64,000 bases of DNA. Origin: Bacteroidales bacterium UBA4116. Lineage in GTDB: Bacteria; Bacteroidota; Bacteroidia; Bacteroidales; Tannerellaceae. Shown here in pieces: positions 44,456-53,220 of the stretch. Position numbers and translations under genes: made by a program. The notes below the pieces were generated by a model. That model was not told the origin of the DNA, made no database searches, and saw only the letters and a list, made by a program, of their open reading frames with translations. Position 1 is the first letter of the stretch. Every line of letters starts with the position of its first letter. The stretch is taken from assembly GCA_002381645.1 (NCBI GenBank), contig DFXE01000012.1:124001-188000 (forward strand), given 5' to 3'.

Positions 44456-44742
44456 CAAATATTATTTCAAAATTAAATAAGGCCTTTGAAAGTCGTATAC
44501 GATTAGGAATAATGTCTATTCTTTCTGTAAATGAATCTGCCGATTTTAATACGATGAAGCAATTAATGGAATTGACTGACGGTAACCTCGCAAGTCATCT
44601 AAAAGCATTGGAAGGATTAGGGTATATTCAATCTCATAAACAGTTTATAGGGCGAAAACCTAATACACAATACACAATTACTGAAGAAGGGGGGAAGCGT
44701 TTTAAAGAGCATCTAGATGCTTTGGAAGAATTGATCCGCTAA
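44452..44742 (+). CDS. Winged-helix transcriptional regulator (HTH_34-like)
   Basis: This encodes 96 residues, almost entirely one winged helix: ESRIRLGIMSILSVNES, FNTMKQLMELTDGNLASHLKAL (the recognition helix region) and a wing GRKPNTQYTITEEG. This fits the small MarR/ArsR-like family PF13601. There is no metal or ligand domain and no cysteine. It probably dimerises and represses its own operon through the CTTTG-N5-CAAAG sites present before the operon and before creD. Confidence 0.85.
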   Translation: MTNIISKLNKAFESRIRLGIMSILSVNESADFNTMKQLMELTDGNLASHLKALEGLGYIQSHKQFIGRKPNTQYTITEEGGKRFKEHLDALEELIR

Positions 44743-44755
44743 TTTTTTTACCTTA

Positions 44756-44773
44756 TTACTTTGCAATTCAAAG
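44756..44773 (+). promoter_or_regulatory. Second operator, upstream of creD
   Basis: ACTTTGCAATTCAAAG (44758-44773) is identical to the site at 43813-43828; the following bases CTTTTAT are also shared after two differing bases. A -7-like TTACTTTG overlaps it (44756-44763), giving creD its own regulated promoter. Confidence 0.65.
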
Positions 44774-44805
44774 TTCTTTTATATAAATAATAAATAACAA
44801 AGTTT

Positions 44806-46128
44806 ATGGAAACAAAAATGAAAAAGACGGAAAATTTCACCCAGTCAATTACATTAAAAGCTGTGGTAGTTATGGTTTTAACGCTTATCCTGTTAATTCC
44901 CGGTTTTATGGTTCAGGACCTTATTTGGGAAAGGAAAGAAAGAAGTGTGGAAACGATAGAAAAGATCAATGCAAAATGGAGTCATTCCCAAACCATTTGC
45001 GCTCCGGTTCTGACGATACCTTATACAACAACCTATACGAATAAGGAGAATAAAATAATAATCGAGCACCATATTTTAAATGTTACGCCCGAAACATTAA
45101 TTATCGATGCGGAATTGTTTCCGGAAGAAAGGCATTATGGTATTTACAAAACAATATTGTATAAAAGTGAACTTAATATTTCAGGTAAGTTTAATAAGGT
45201 GGAGAATTTTAACCTGGATAATAGTGTTATCCACTGGGATAAATCTTATCTCCGATTAGGGTTTTCCGATTTACGGGGTATCACAACAAATATTGATTTT
45301 AAACTGAATAATAAATCTTATGAAGCTTCTGCTACAGGAATTAATAATGGTAATTTAGGAAATGAGTTAACCGTTGTCGTAGGGGAGGATATACTCAACA
45401 CAGATGGCATATTGTCTTTTAATTGCAAAATGAACCTTAACGGTAGTGGGAGTATTAATTTTATTCCATTGGGTAAGACAACAACTGTTCATGTAAACGG
45501 AGCATGGGATGCTCCCGGCTATATTGGAAACTTCAGCCCGGAGGCGAAATCTACGGAAGGGTTCGATGCGACATGGAATATTCTGAGTTTTAACCGTAAT
45601 ATTCCGGATGTATGGGTAGACGACAATATCAATGGTTTTTATGATTCTACTTTTGGCGTGAGTTTGGTTGATACAGTTGATCATTACCAGCAGAATATGC
45701 GTTCTGCAAAATATGCTATTATGTTTATTGGCCTTACTTTTGTAGTATTCTTCTTTGTGGAGATTCTTACTAAAAAGAAAATTCATCCGATTCAATATTT
45801 GTTAGTTGGGATAGCTTTAATCCTTTTTTACACCCTACTTTTGTCTATATCAGAACAATTGAATTTTGCATTAGCTTATTTGGTAGCGAGTTTTGCCACT
45901 ATTACTTTAATAACGCTTTATGTGTATAGTATTTTCAAAAATAAAATACAAACAGCACTCCTTACGTTTGTTTTATGTTTGTTATATATATTCCTGTATG
46001 TTGTATTGCAGTTAGAAGATATAGCGTTGCTTATCGGTAGTATCGGATTATTTGTGATATTAGCGGTGATTATGTATTTCTCCAGAAAAGTGAGCTGGTA
46101 TAAACAGGATGAACTTCCTGTTGAGTAA
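44806..46128 (+). CDS. creD: Inner-membrane protein CreD-like
   Basis: This encodes 440 residues with one membrane helix near the N-terminus (about 20-40), a long periplasmic domain (about 45-295) containing the WSHSQTICAPVLTIPY segment conserved in CreD, and five or so C-terminal helices (about 305-430). In Enterobacteria and Aeromonas CreD is induced by the CreBC system and affects envelope integrity and beta-lactam response. Here it belongs to an operon with a small winged-helix regulator instead of CreBC. Confidence 0.87.
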   Translation: METKMKKTENFTQSITLKAVVVMVLTLILLIPGFMVQDLIWERKERSVETIEKINAKWSHSQTICAPVLTIPYTTTYTNKENKIIIEHHILNVTPETLIIDAELFPEERHYGIYKTILYKSELNISGKFNKVENFNLDNSVIHWDKSYLRLGFSDLRGITTNIDFKLNNKSYEASATGINNGNLGNELTVVVGEDILNTDGILSFNCKMNLNGSGSINFIPLGKTTTVHVNGAWDAPGYIGNFSPEAKSTEGFDATWNILSFNRNIPDVWVDDNINGFYDSTFGVSLVDTVDHYQQNMRSAKYAIMFIGLTFVVFFFVEILTKKKIHPIQYLLVGIALILFYTLLLSISEQLNFALAYLVASFATITLITLYVYSIFKNKIQTALLTFVLCLLYIFLYVVLQLEDIALLIGSIGLFVILAVIMYFSRKVSWYKQDELPVE

Positions 46129-46151
46129 TAAAAATAGTGACAAAAATAAAA

Positions 46152-46183
46152 GAGACAGAGTCTTATATTATAGGCTCTGTCTC
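46152..46183. terminator. Bidirectional terminator, creD and NQO-type gene
   Basis: GAGACAGAG (46152-46160) pairs with CTCTGTCTC (46175-46183). A T-rich run follows on the plus strand, and on the minus strand the complementary TCTTTTATTTTTG follows. It lies between convergent genes. Confidence 0.72.
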
Positions 46184-46194
46184 GCTGTTTCTTT

Positions 46195-46755
46195 TTACCA
46201 GTCGGAAAGAATGTTTACCTGAGTGGCGCTTTCAATCATTTCAAGCCTTTCTTTGTATAAGATTGCACCTTCTGTAAGGTTTTTGCCGGTTTGTTCCGCA
46301 TCCATTTCATAAATTACGATGGGCGACAACCACCTCATTCCGGCAGAAATAGCGCTGGCCTGATAGGGGCGTAATATTTCGTCGACAGTAAAACGGTTCC
46401 TGCCACCACTACGGTAAGCCTCCATTTCATTACCTACTGTTGTGACAACCATGAGTGGTTTACCTGCAATCATAGGTGTTTTGGATAATTGGGTAAAAAC
46501 TTCATCCTGCCACTTTTTCAACATATATGGGGCAGACATCCAATACAAAGGAAATTGATATATTAATGCCGAAGAATCAAGCATAATCTGTGTCCATATC
46601 TCCGCATCAAATAGTTCTGCAAAATCTTCATAAAGGTTGTAGACAACAACACTGTCCAGTTCTTTGATGGTAGAGACCAACTCTTTATTCGCTCTGGATT
46701 CAATCAGGTTAGGATGAGCTAAAATTACCGCAATCTTACCGGTTTCCTTGTTCAT
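46195..46755 (-). CDS. NAD(P)H-dependent quinone oxidoreductase (flavodoxin fold)
   Basis: This encodes 186 residues of the NQO/MdaB/KefF family: VILAHPNLIESRANKEL at the flavin-phosphate loop, VVYNLYEDF, ALIYQFPLYWMSAPYMLKKW (the conserved PLYWMS substrate segment) and VVTTVGNE. These are cytosolic FMN or FAD enzymes that reduce quinones by two electrons; KefF-like subunits also regulate potassium efflux channels, but no kef gene is nearby. It is a single gene on the minus strand. Confidence 0.87.
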   Translation of the reverse strand: MNKETGKIAVILAHPNLIESRANKELVSTIKELDSVVVYNLYEDFAELFDAEIWTQIMLDSSALIYQFPLYWMSAPYMLKKWQDEVFTQLSKTPMIAGKPLMVVTTVGNEMEAYRSGGRNRFTVDEILRPYQASAISAGMRWLSPIVIYEMDAEQTGKNLTEGAILYKERLEMIESATQVNILSDW

Positions 46756-46809
46756 AGAAATATGTTTAAAGTTTAAAACGATTAGCTAAATACTTACTCT
46801 ATAACAAAT

Positions 46810-46845
46810 AAACAGTCGGGAATGAAAAAAGTTTCCCGACTGTTT
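46810..46845 (-). terminator. Terminator after the zinc peptidase gene
   Basis: AAACAGTCGGGAA (46810-46822) pairs over 13 bp with TTCCCGACTGTTT (46833-46845). Read leftward it runs into TTTATTTG. Confidence 0.8.
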
Positions 46846-46874
46846 ATCTTTTTAATAAGAAGAAAATTCTGTAA

Positions 46875-48878
46875 TTATTTTAGAACTTTACGAACTGTTT
46901 CCAGCATAGGATTAACGGATAACGGGCTTCCTGTAGCCTGCATGATCCAGGCATTCGGGGTGAGCCTTCCTAAACGGTAAATTCGTTCAACTTCCGTAGC
47001 AAAATCCTTGTCTTGTAAATACCCTTCCAGTTGAAACTCGATGATTTGTCCGAAAGCATAGGCTGATAAATACAACGGATAACCAATCATGTGGGAGTAA
47101 ATAGCCAGTATTGTCTGATCTTTTATCCCAAAAACCGGTGAATAATATTTATTCCAAATTTCCTTGGATAAGGAAATAACAGCATTACGAAGCTGCTCCG
47201 CATTTGCATCCGGGTGTGCGTAAAGCCATTTCCATACGGATATGTCCAGCATTGAAACACCACATATTTCGTACATGCTCCACACTTTGTCCAACACATC
47301 CATCACTTGCTTATCCGGATTGTTGTCTGTTATCCCTAATATTTCAAGATCCCGTTTTTGGAATACAAAAGCTAAAGCTTCCGTAAAAGATGTATTCGGA
47401 ACGCCGTTCAGCATATAATAATCAACATCATATAAAGATATGGTCTGCTCCACATTATGGCCGAATTCATGGATAGCGATGTTGTAACCTTTATAATCCA
47501 TCCCTTCCGACGGAATACGGGTACGCAGGCGTGATCTTTCGCCTCTCATGGTTGCCCCGAGGGCATGTCCTGATCCCCGTGCAGGATCGACAGCGATTTT
47601 TTCAGCCAGATAACTGGCCCTATCCGGAGTAAAACCTAATTTAACCAGAATATTCGGCAAGTCTTTTTCCAATGCCTGCGCATCAGGGTAAAGCGAACGG
47701 GTCTGTTCATTAAGTTTGGTTTCATCCAGACTGCTACGGGCTTTAAACCCGTCATACCAGATGTCGTATGCTTCCAGTTTGCGTCCGAGGCGTTTGGATA
47801 TCATTTTACCAACCTGTTTCAGTTCAGGTGCCGACAGGAACTCGTCAAACAATTTAACCACATCGTCTAAAGCGACTTCCATATCATTATCAAACTTGCG
47901 GTCGATAAAAGTATTACCTGTATATTTGTCGATCTCCTGCATGATATTGAAATTATTCAACATTTTTTGATAACGTACGGTCGATTCCGGAGATACATGG
48001 ATTTCCGTACGATTTTCAAAGACAGAATTATTATAAGGATTCCACTCGTACTTTCCCGAGTTGATCACTTCTTTCGGAATTTCCTGGGATATAATACGTT
48101 TCATCACTTCATATACGGTACGTTGTTTCTCTAAACCCGTTTTACCTTTATTATAGTTCGCCTTTATTTCGTCGCGAAGGTTCCAGTGCGAAAGTAGGAT
48201 CATATCGTTCGGGAATATTTGCTGTCCTTTAGGATTCAATAAACTTCCCATATAAATATTATATCCGGCAATGTACATATCCGCATCATTGCTTATTTGG
48301 GCTCTTTTTTGCATTACTTCGGAGGGAACACGCTGCGTATATATATCACCTAAACGAGCATAAGCCCATGCCTTACGGTCGTTTCCTAATGCTTCTTTTT
48401 CTTTAAGTGATAGTTCGGGAAAATTTAGAGCAATAATAAAAGCAATTTTATTCGTATAAAAATCTTCTGAAAGATGAGAAGAAGGACTATAGGCTGCAAA
48501 CCGTTGGTCGATGGAGTGTAATGGGCCGTTGTCAATCGTTACGTTCCAACCCAGACTGGTTCTCATCTCGCTGAAATTACCATAAATCGCCTCGAGGTAG
48601 TTACTTATTTTCAGGAAAACGGTTTCTTTTTCATTTGGATCCGAAATGAAATGGTCGAGGCAAAAAGTTTTAAAAGCTTTCTCATTTCCATCTTTATCCT
48701 GCCATAACCTTGCGACCTGCCGTACTCCTTTTTCCATATATTCTTTGTGGTTACCGGCTTTTAGGGTAAGTTCATCAACTGTAGACTGAATGGTTTTGGG
48801 TGAAATTGCAGCAAAAGCATTTACGTGTATCATCATAAAGAACAGGATAATACTAAAGGATGTAGTAATCTTTTTCAT
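46875..48878 (-). CDS. Secreted HEFGH zinc metallopeptidase, M3-like
   Basis: This encodes 667 residues with a signal peptide (NAFAA). A mostly helical protein with the zinc motif HEFGH in NIAIHEFGHNVEQ (about residue 470) and, about 25 residues on, NTSFTEALAF whose Glu is the likely third ligand, as in gluzincins. The long helical N-terminal half resembles the M3/thimet-like architecture, but the usual M3 flanking motifs are not evident, so it is a distant or separate family. It is likely periplasmic or surface-located; the substrate is unknown. It has its own -7 box and terminator. Confidence 0.78.
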   Translation of the reverse strand: MKKITTSFSIILFFMMIHVNAFAAISPKTIQSTVDELTLKAGNHKEYMEKGVRQVARLWQDKDGNEKAFKTFCLDHFISDPNEKETVFLKISNYLEAIYGNFSEMRTSLGWNVTIDNGPLHSIDQRFAAYSPSSHLSEDFYTNKIAFIIALNFPELSLKEKEALGNDRKAWAYARLGDIYTQRVPSEVMQKRAQISNDADMYIAGYNIYMGSLLNPKGQQIFPNDMILLSHWNLRDEIKANYNKGKTGLEKQRTVYEVMKRIISQEIPKEVINSGKYEWNPYNNSVFENRTEIHVSPESTVRYQKMLNNFNIMQEIDKYTGNTFIDRKFDNDMEVALDDVVKLFDEFLSAPELKQVGKMISKRLGRKLEAYDIWYDGFKARSSLDETKLNEQTRSLYPDAQALEKDLPNILVKLGFTPDRASYLAEKIAVDPARGSGHALGATMRGERSRLRTRIPSEGMDYKGYNIAIHEFGHNVEQTISLYDVDYYMLNGVPNTSFTEALAFVFQKRDLEILGITDNNPDKQVMDVLDKVWSMYEICGVSMLDISVWKWLYAHPDANAEQLRNAVISLSKEIWNKYYSPVFGIKDQTILAIYSHMIGYPLYLSAYAFGQIIEFQLEGYLQDKDFATEVERIYRLGRLTPNAWIMQATGSPLSVNPMLETVRKVLK

Positions 48879-48913
48879 ATCAGCTTATATTATTAGATGT
48901 ATATCGATTATGA

Positions 48914-48921
48914 CAAAGATA
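48914..48921 (-). promoter_or_regulatory. -7 promoter box (TATCTTTG) of the zinc peptidase gene
   Basis: Minus-strand exact TAnnTTTG match, 35 bp before the ATG at 48878. Confidence 0.55.
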
Positions 48922-48972
48922 ACAAATTACCGGACATTCCGCGTGTTATGACATTCTGGGTGATTTGTATTT

Positions 48973-50571
48973 TTAAACTAAGAATCCCGCTATTATCTGG
49001 ATAAAGAGGATAAGGAATACCATTGCAATAGGGTAAACCGTTGCATACGCAACGCTTGGCGCGGAACTGTCGGTCATGGAATCAGCAGCTGCAAGTCCTG
49101 GGGTACTGGTCATTCCCCCGGCAATTGTTCCTAACATATCCAGAATATTGATTTTAAATATATAATATCCGAAAATAACAGCAATAATCATCGGAATAAT
49201 AGTAATCGCCAGGCCAATACCAAATAACATCAAACCGCTTTGCTGAAAGGTAGAAACAAGGTTGACACCTGCCGATGTACCGACTTCGGAAAGGAATAAC
49301 AATAAACCTAATTGCCGAAGCAATTGATTGGATGAGGCAGACATCGACCATAAGACAGGCCCTGTTTTACCAATGGCGCTCAGGATTAAAGCAACAATAA
49401 GGATACCACCCGTTAATCCCGGTGAAAAAGTAAAACTGTCGGAGAACGATATACTTATTTTTCCCACCAGCACCCCCAAAACAATACCAGTAGCAATAGG
49501 AAAGAAATCAGTGTCTGATAAGCGTTTCTCGTCATTACCGATAAATTGGGCTAACGCTTCCAGACCTTCTTTTTCTCCTGCAACCATTAACTTATCCCCG
49601 AATTTCAATACTAAATCAGGTTCGGGAGAAAGGTCGATACCGCTACGGCGTACACGGGTAACAGTACATCCGAATGTGCCCTGAAAATTAAGATGGGCGA
49701 TGGTTTTGTTTATAATGTTCTTATTGGTTAGAAGTAACGATTGCAACTCTTGTGTTCCTACAAGAGGTAAATCGCTTTCCAAACGCGTTCCTACCAGTAT
49801 ACCTACCTGTTCAAGCGATTTCTCCGTACCTACGGCTTTGATCTGGTCTCCCTGGTGTAAAACCGTTAAAGCAGACGGTACGGTAATTTCATCCTTGTGC
49901 TTAATACGTGAAATAACGGCGCCTGTCATCGTGCGGATACGGAGTTGAGCAAGGTTCTTTTCACATATATTTTGGTTTTCAATACGGAATGTGGCCGTAT
50001 GTAAAGGAGGATATTGATTTTTACGTTTGGCATCCAGCGCTTTTACCTCGGCTGCAATATTAATACGAAGCACTTTAGGTAATAATTTGATAAATAAAAT
50101 AACACCGATTACTCCAAACGGATAAGCAATCCCATATGCAATGGAAGCAGAAGACGATTGAGTAGAGTCAATAGCCACAGCCAAACCGGGAGTACTGGTC
50201 AGTGCACCTGCTATAAGTCCCACAATACTGGGAGTGTCTATACCAAAAGCATATTTAAAGATCAATCCTGTGATACATGCCGAGCCTGTGATCAGAGCCG
50301 TTATCAGGATAAGGGTTTTCCCTTTTGATTTAAACGAATCAAAAAAACCGGGTCCGGCCTGGATACCTATTGTAAATATGAAAAGAACCAGGCCGATATT
50401 GCCTATTTCTTTAGGAATTATTACTCCGAAATGACCAAATAACAAGGCAATAAAAATGACCGCTGATACATCCAGTGAGAGGCCTTTGATTTTTATCCTG
50501 CCTAAGACGAAGCCTAATGCGATAATGAGAAACAATGAAAAATAGGGGTGAAGAAGTAACGACTCAAACAT
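48973..50571 (-). CDS. AspT/YidE-type transporter with two TrkA-C domains
   Basis: This encodes 532 residues from the ATG at 50571 (leader AAAAAG); an upstream in-frame extension to 50634 crosses the promoter and is rejected. Two halves of about five membrane helices each flank two regulatory RCK/TrkA-C domains (about 190-360). Both halves carry the same duplicated motif, TPGLAVAIDSTQSSSASIAY and TPGLAAADSMTDSSAPSVAY. This is the arrangement of the aspartate:alanine exchanger family and of YidE/YbjL. The substrate, perhaps a carboxylate, is not predictable. Confidence 0.88.
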   Translation of the reverse strand: MFESLLLHPYFSLFLIIALGFVLGRIKIKGLSLDVSAVIFIALLFGHFGVIIPKEIGNIGLVLFIFTIGIQAGPGFFDSFKSKGKTLILITALITGSACITGLIFKYAFGIDTPSIVGLIAGALTSTPGLAVAIDSTQSSSASIAYGIAYPFGVIGVILFIKLLPKVLRINIAAEVKALDAKRKNQYPPLHTATFRIENQNICEKNLAQLRIRTMTGAVISRIKHKDEITVPSALTVLHQGDQIKAVGTEKSLEQVGILVGTRLESDLPLVGTQELQSLLLTNKNIINKTIAHLNFQGTFGCTVTRVRRSGIDLSPEPDLVLKFGDKLMVAGEKEGLEALAQFIGNDEKRLSDTDFFPIATGIVLGVLVGKISISFSDSFTFSPGLTGGILIVALILSAIGKTGPVLWSMSASSNQLLRQLGLLLFLSEVGTSAGVNLVSTFQQSGLMLFGIGLAITIIPMIIAVIFGYYIFKINILDMLGTIAGGMTSTPGLAAADSMTDSSAPSVAYATVYPIAMVFLILFIQIIAGFLV

Positions 50572-50604
50572 ATCTTTTTGCTTTAACAACAGACTAATTC
50601 GTTG

Positions 50605-50612
50605 CAAAGTTA
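50605..50612 (-). promoter_or_regulatory. -7 promoter box (TAACTTTG) of the AspT-like gene
   Basis: Minus-strand exact TAnnTTTG match, 33 bp before ATG 50571. A small inverted repeat CGTAT-N4-ATACG (50625-50638) lies between this and the divergent truA promoter. Confidence 0.58.
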
Positions 50613-50654
50613 TGCTTTTTTTAACGTATATCAATACGCGGGGAAGATTTGTAT

Positions 50655-50662
50655 TACCTTTG
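50655..50662 (+). promoter_or_regulatory. -7 promoter box (TACCTTTG) of truA
   Basis: Exact TAnnTTTG match, 31 bp before the GTG at 50694; this decides against the longer TTG-initiated frame from 50649. Confidence 0.58.
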
Positions 50663-50693
50663 CAGTATAAATCAAGTAACTAAACCCGTCGGA

Positions 50694-51449
50694 GTGAACA
50701 GGTATTTTATATACTTAGGTTATAACGGAAAGAATTATTGCGGCTGGCAGGTACAGCCCAACGGAATGACGGTACAACAAGCCATTGAAGACGCTTTATC
50801 TACAGTCTTACGTAAGCCCGTACCGATTGTCGGAGCCGGACGGACGGATGCAGGCGTACATGCCCGTATGATGGTTGCACATTATGATTGGGAAGAACCA
50901 ATAACTGATTTAGTTTCTCTGGCGGAAAGACTAAACCGGTTGTTAGCTAAAGATATAGCTATCTATAAGATTATCCCTGTTATGAGCCAAGCTCATGCCC
51001 GGTTTGATGCCATATCACGCACATATAACTACTATATCACATCTGAGAAAGATCCGTTTAATTATGAATGGGTGTACAAGATTCATAATGAATTAGATTT
51101 CAGTTTAATGAACAAAGCCTGCAGGATATTATATAATTATACCGACTTCACCAGTTTCAGTAAACTGCATACAGATGTAAAAACAAATAATTGCCGCGTT
51201 TCATTTGCGGGATGGAAAAAGAAAGGAAATGTATGGGTTTTTACCATAACGGCCGACCGTTTTCTTCGTAATATGGTTCGGGCAATCGTAGGAACTTTGC
51301 TGGAAGTAGGGCGGGGTAAACTTTCTCTTGAAGAATTTAAAAAAATAATAGAAGCAAAAGACAGGTGCAAAGCCGGAATGTCGGTTCCGGGGAATGCCTT
51401 GTTTTTATCGGATATAAAATATCCGGAAGAATTGTTTAAGGTTAAATAA
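50694..51449 (+). CDS. truA: tRNA pseudouridine synthase A
   Basis: It makes pseudouridine at positions 38-40 of the tRNA anticodon arm. About 251 residues starting at GTG 50694 (VNRYFIYLGYNG). Family motifs are YNGKNYCGWQVQPN, GAGRTDAGVHA with the catalytic Asp, ARFDAISRTYNYYI and RFLRNMVRAIVGTLLEVGRG. The start is set by the -7 box at 50655-50662. A DMT transporter gene follows 7 bp after the stop. Confidence 0.94.
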   Translation: MNRYFIYLGYNGKNYCGWQVQPNGMTVQQAIEDALSTVLRKPVPIVGAGRTDAGVHARMMVAHYDWEEPITDLVSLAERLNRLLAKDIAIYKIIPVMSQAHARFDAISRTYNYYITSEKDPFNYEWVYKIHNELDFSLMNKACRILYNYTDFTSFSKLHTDVKTNNCRVSFAGWKKKGNVWVFTITADRFLRNMVRAIVGTLLEVGRGKLSLEEFKKIIEAKDRCKAGMSVPGNALFLSDIKYPEELFKVK

Positions 51450-51456
51450 TAAAAAC

Positions 51457-52353
51457 ATGTGGGTAGGATTAGCGTTTATATCGGCATTCCTTTTGGGATG
51501 TTATGATGTAAATAAGAAAATGTCATTAAACGAGAATGCAGTTATTCCGGTCCTTTTCTTTAATACGTTGATAAGCAGTCTTATTTTCGTCCCTTTTATT
51601 GTTCTCTCCTATAGCACATCGATGCTTGAGGGCACGATGTTTTATGTACCTTTTGCTACAGTCGAGCAGCATATAGCAGTCTTTCTGAAGGCAGTTATCG
51701 TTTTATCATCGTGGTTGTTCGGGTATTTTGCCATTAAAAACCTGCCGCTTACCATAACCGGTCCTATTAAAGCCACACAGCCTGTACTCACGTTATTAGG
51801 CGCCATGCTTATTTTCGGTGAGCGGTTAAATATATATCAATGGATCGGAGTATTGTTGTCTATTGCTTCTTTTTACCTGTTATCAGCATCAGGAAAAAAA
51901 GAAGGTATACATTTTACCAACAATAAATGGATATTTTTTATGGTTTTATCTGCTATGCTGGGTGCTTTGAGCGGTTTATACGATAAGCACCTGATGCGTT
52001 CGCTGGACGTTATGACCGTACAGGTATGGTTCAATGTATACCAATGCTTCATAATGGCTTTTATTCTTTTGCTGCTCTGGTATCCGCGACGGAAAAAAAG
52101 TACGCCTTTTGAATGGCGGTGGAATATAATTTTTATCTCGGTTTTTCTTGTCCTTGCCGACTGGATATACTTCTATGCATTAAGTTTTCCCGATTCTATG
52201 ATTTCCATCGTGGCTATGATACGTCGTAGCAATGTACTGGTAACATTTGCTGCAGGCGCCCTTTTCTTCCATGAAAAGAATCTAAAGAGCAAAGCAATGG
52301 ACTTATTTTTAGTATTATTAGGAATGATATTTCTTTACATTGGCACCCGGTAG
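51457..52353 (+). CDS. DMT-superfamily (EamA) transporter
   Basis: This encodes 298 residues with ten hydrophobic segments in two EamA halves (about 1-145 and 150-298). Conserved features are LTITGPIKATQPVLTLLGAML at the end of the first half and DSMISIVAMIRRSNVLVTF in the second, the positions of the EamA signature. It probably exports or imports a small metabolite across the inner membrane; the substrate is not known. It is co-transcribed with truA by spacing. Confidence 0.87.
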   Translation: MWVGLAFISAFLLGCYDVNKKMSLNENAVIPVLFFNTLISSLIFVPFIVLSYSTSMLEGTMFYVPFATVEQHIAVFLKAVIVLSSWLFGYFAIKNLPLTITGPIKATQPVLTLLGAMLIFGERLNIYQWIGVLLSIASFYLLSASGKKEGIHFTNNKWIFFMVLSAMLGALSGLYDKHLMRSLDVMTVQVWFNVYQCFIMAFILLLLWYPRRKKSTPFEWRWNIIFISVFLVLADWIYFYALSFPDSMISIVAMIRRSNVLVTFAAGALFFHEKNLKSKAMDLFLVLLGMIFLYIGTR

Positions 52354-52364
52354 CTGTAATTTAT

Positions 52365-52372
52365 TACTTTTG
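52365..52372 (+). promoter_or_regulatory. -7 promoter box (TACTTTTG) of the DUF3256 gene
   Basis: Exact TAnnTTTG match. Transcription from here gives a leader of about 100 bases before ATG 52482. Confidence 0.55.
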
Positions 52373-52386
52373 TATAGCGAAAAAGG

Positions 52387-52463
52387 CGGATAGGACAAAA
52401 ATAGAAGACATGGAGAACGTTTGTGTCTGGTATTTAAAATACGGGACTATCCGGATTTTGTAA
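52387..52463 (+). other. Structured leader with possible 17-codon ORF
   Basis: CGGATAG (52387-52393) pairs with CTATCCG (52447-52453) and encloses two hairpins, AGACA/TGTCT (52406-52428) and GTATT/AATAC (52430-52442), giving a three-way junction. Overlapping it, an ATG at 52410 opens a short frame MENVCVWYLKYGTIRIL ending at 52463. The ORF may be chance. The pairing suggests a regulatory leader for the DUF3256 gene 19 bp downstream. Confidence 0.35.
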
Positions 52464-52481
52464 TTATAAGATTAAATTGAC

Positions 52482-53114
52482 ATGAAACGATATATTTTAA
52501 CCCTATGTGCATTTTTTTCAATGATCGGCATGTATGCACAGGATATGAAAACGCTTTTTATTGCCATGCCGGACCAATATATCCCGCAACTGGAAACAGC
52601 CTGGCGGAAAGATTTAGTCGATTTGTACGAATCTGGGAAAGAAGCACGGTTGCAAAACACAATGACCGGTTATTCACAACTATCAAAACTTACACCGGAT
52701 TATTTACTTCTTAAAGTAACAGAACGCAGTACGGTAGAAATGAAAATGCTGCCTTTGGTAAATAATACACATATAATCGCTATGGTTACTACGATTGAAG
52801 GGCCAGTGGCCGACAGCCGTATCGATTTTTTTAGTACGGAATGGCAACCGTTGGCTTCGTCGGATTTATTTACACCGGTATCATCCGAGTGGTTTATAAA
52901 AGAAAATATTGACAAAAATAGCGACGAGTATAAAGATGCATTAGCCCGTCTGGATATCGATCTGGTTCAATATCAATTAAGTCCGGATAATCAAACTCTC
53001 ACAGCTACTTATACCACTCCTTTATATTTAACTGAACCCGAACAAAAAAAAATAATGCCGTTTTTAAAAGAAACACCTAAAGTTTACGTCTGGGAAAAGT
53101 TTCATTTTAAATAA
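52482..53114 (+). CDS. DUF3256 family secreted protein
   Basis: This encodes 210 residues with a signal peptide (cleaved near MYAQ). The mature part starts DMKTLFIAMPDQYIPQLE and contains NNTHIIAMVTTIEGPVADSRIDF and QYQLSPDNQTLTATYTTPLYL, a pattern I recognise as the Bacteroidetes DUF3256 family. Probably periplasmic or outer-membrane-associated, function unknown. In related genomes it is usually close to truA/DMT genes, as here. Confidence 0.82.
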   Translation: MKRYILTLCAFFSMIGMYAQDMKTLFIAMPDQYIPQLETAWRKDLVDLYESGKEARLQNTMTGYSQLSKLTPDYLLLKVTERSTVEMKMLPLVNNTHIIAMVTTIEGPVADSRIDFFSTEWQPLASSDLFTPVSSEWFIKENIDKNSDEYKDALARLDIDLVQYQLSPDNQTLTATYTTPLYLTEPEQKKIMPFLKETPKVYVWEKFHFK

Positions 53115-53220
53115 AATAAGAAACTTGACTATTGTCAATATTTCGATTATATCTCAAAATACAGGCAGTATAAACAAATCAACTGTAGCTGTGTTTTATT
53201 ATAAATATAATCGATAAAAT

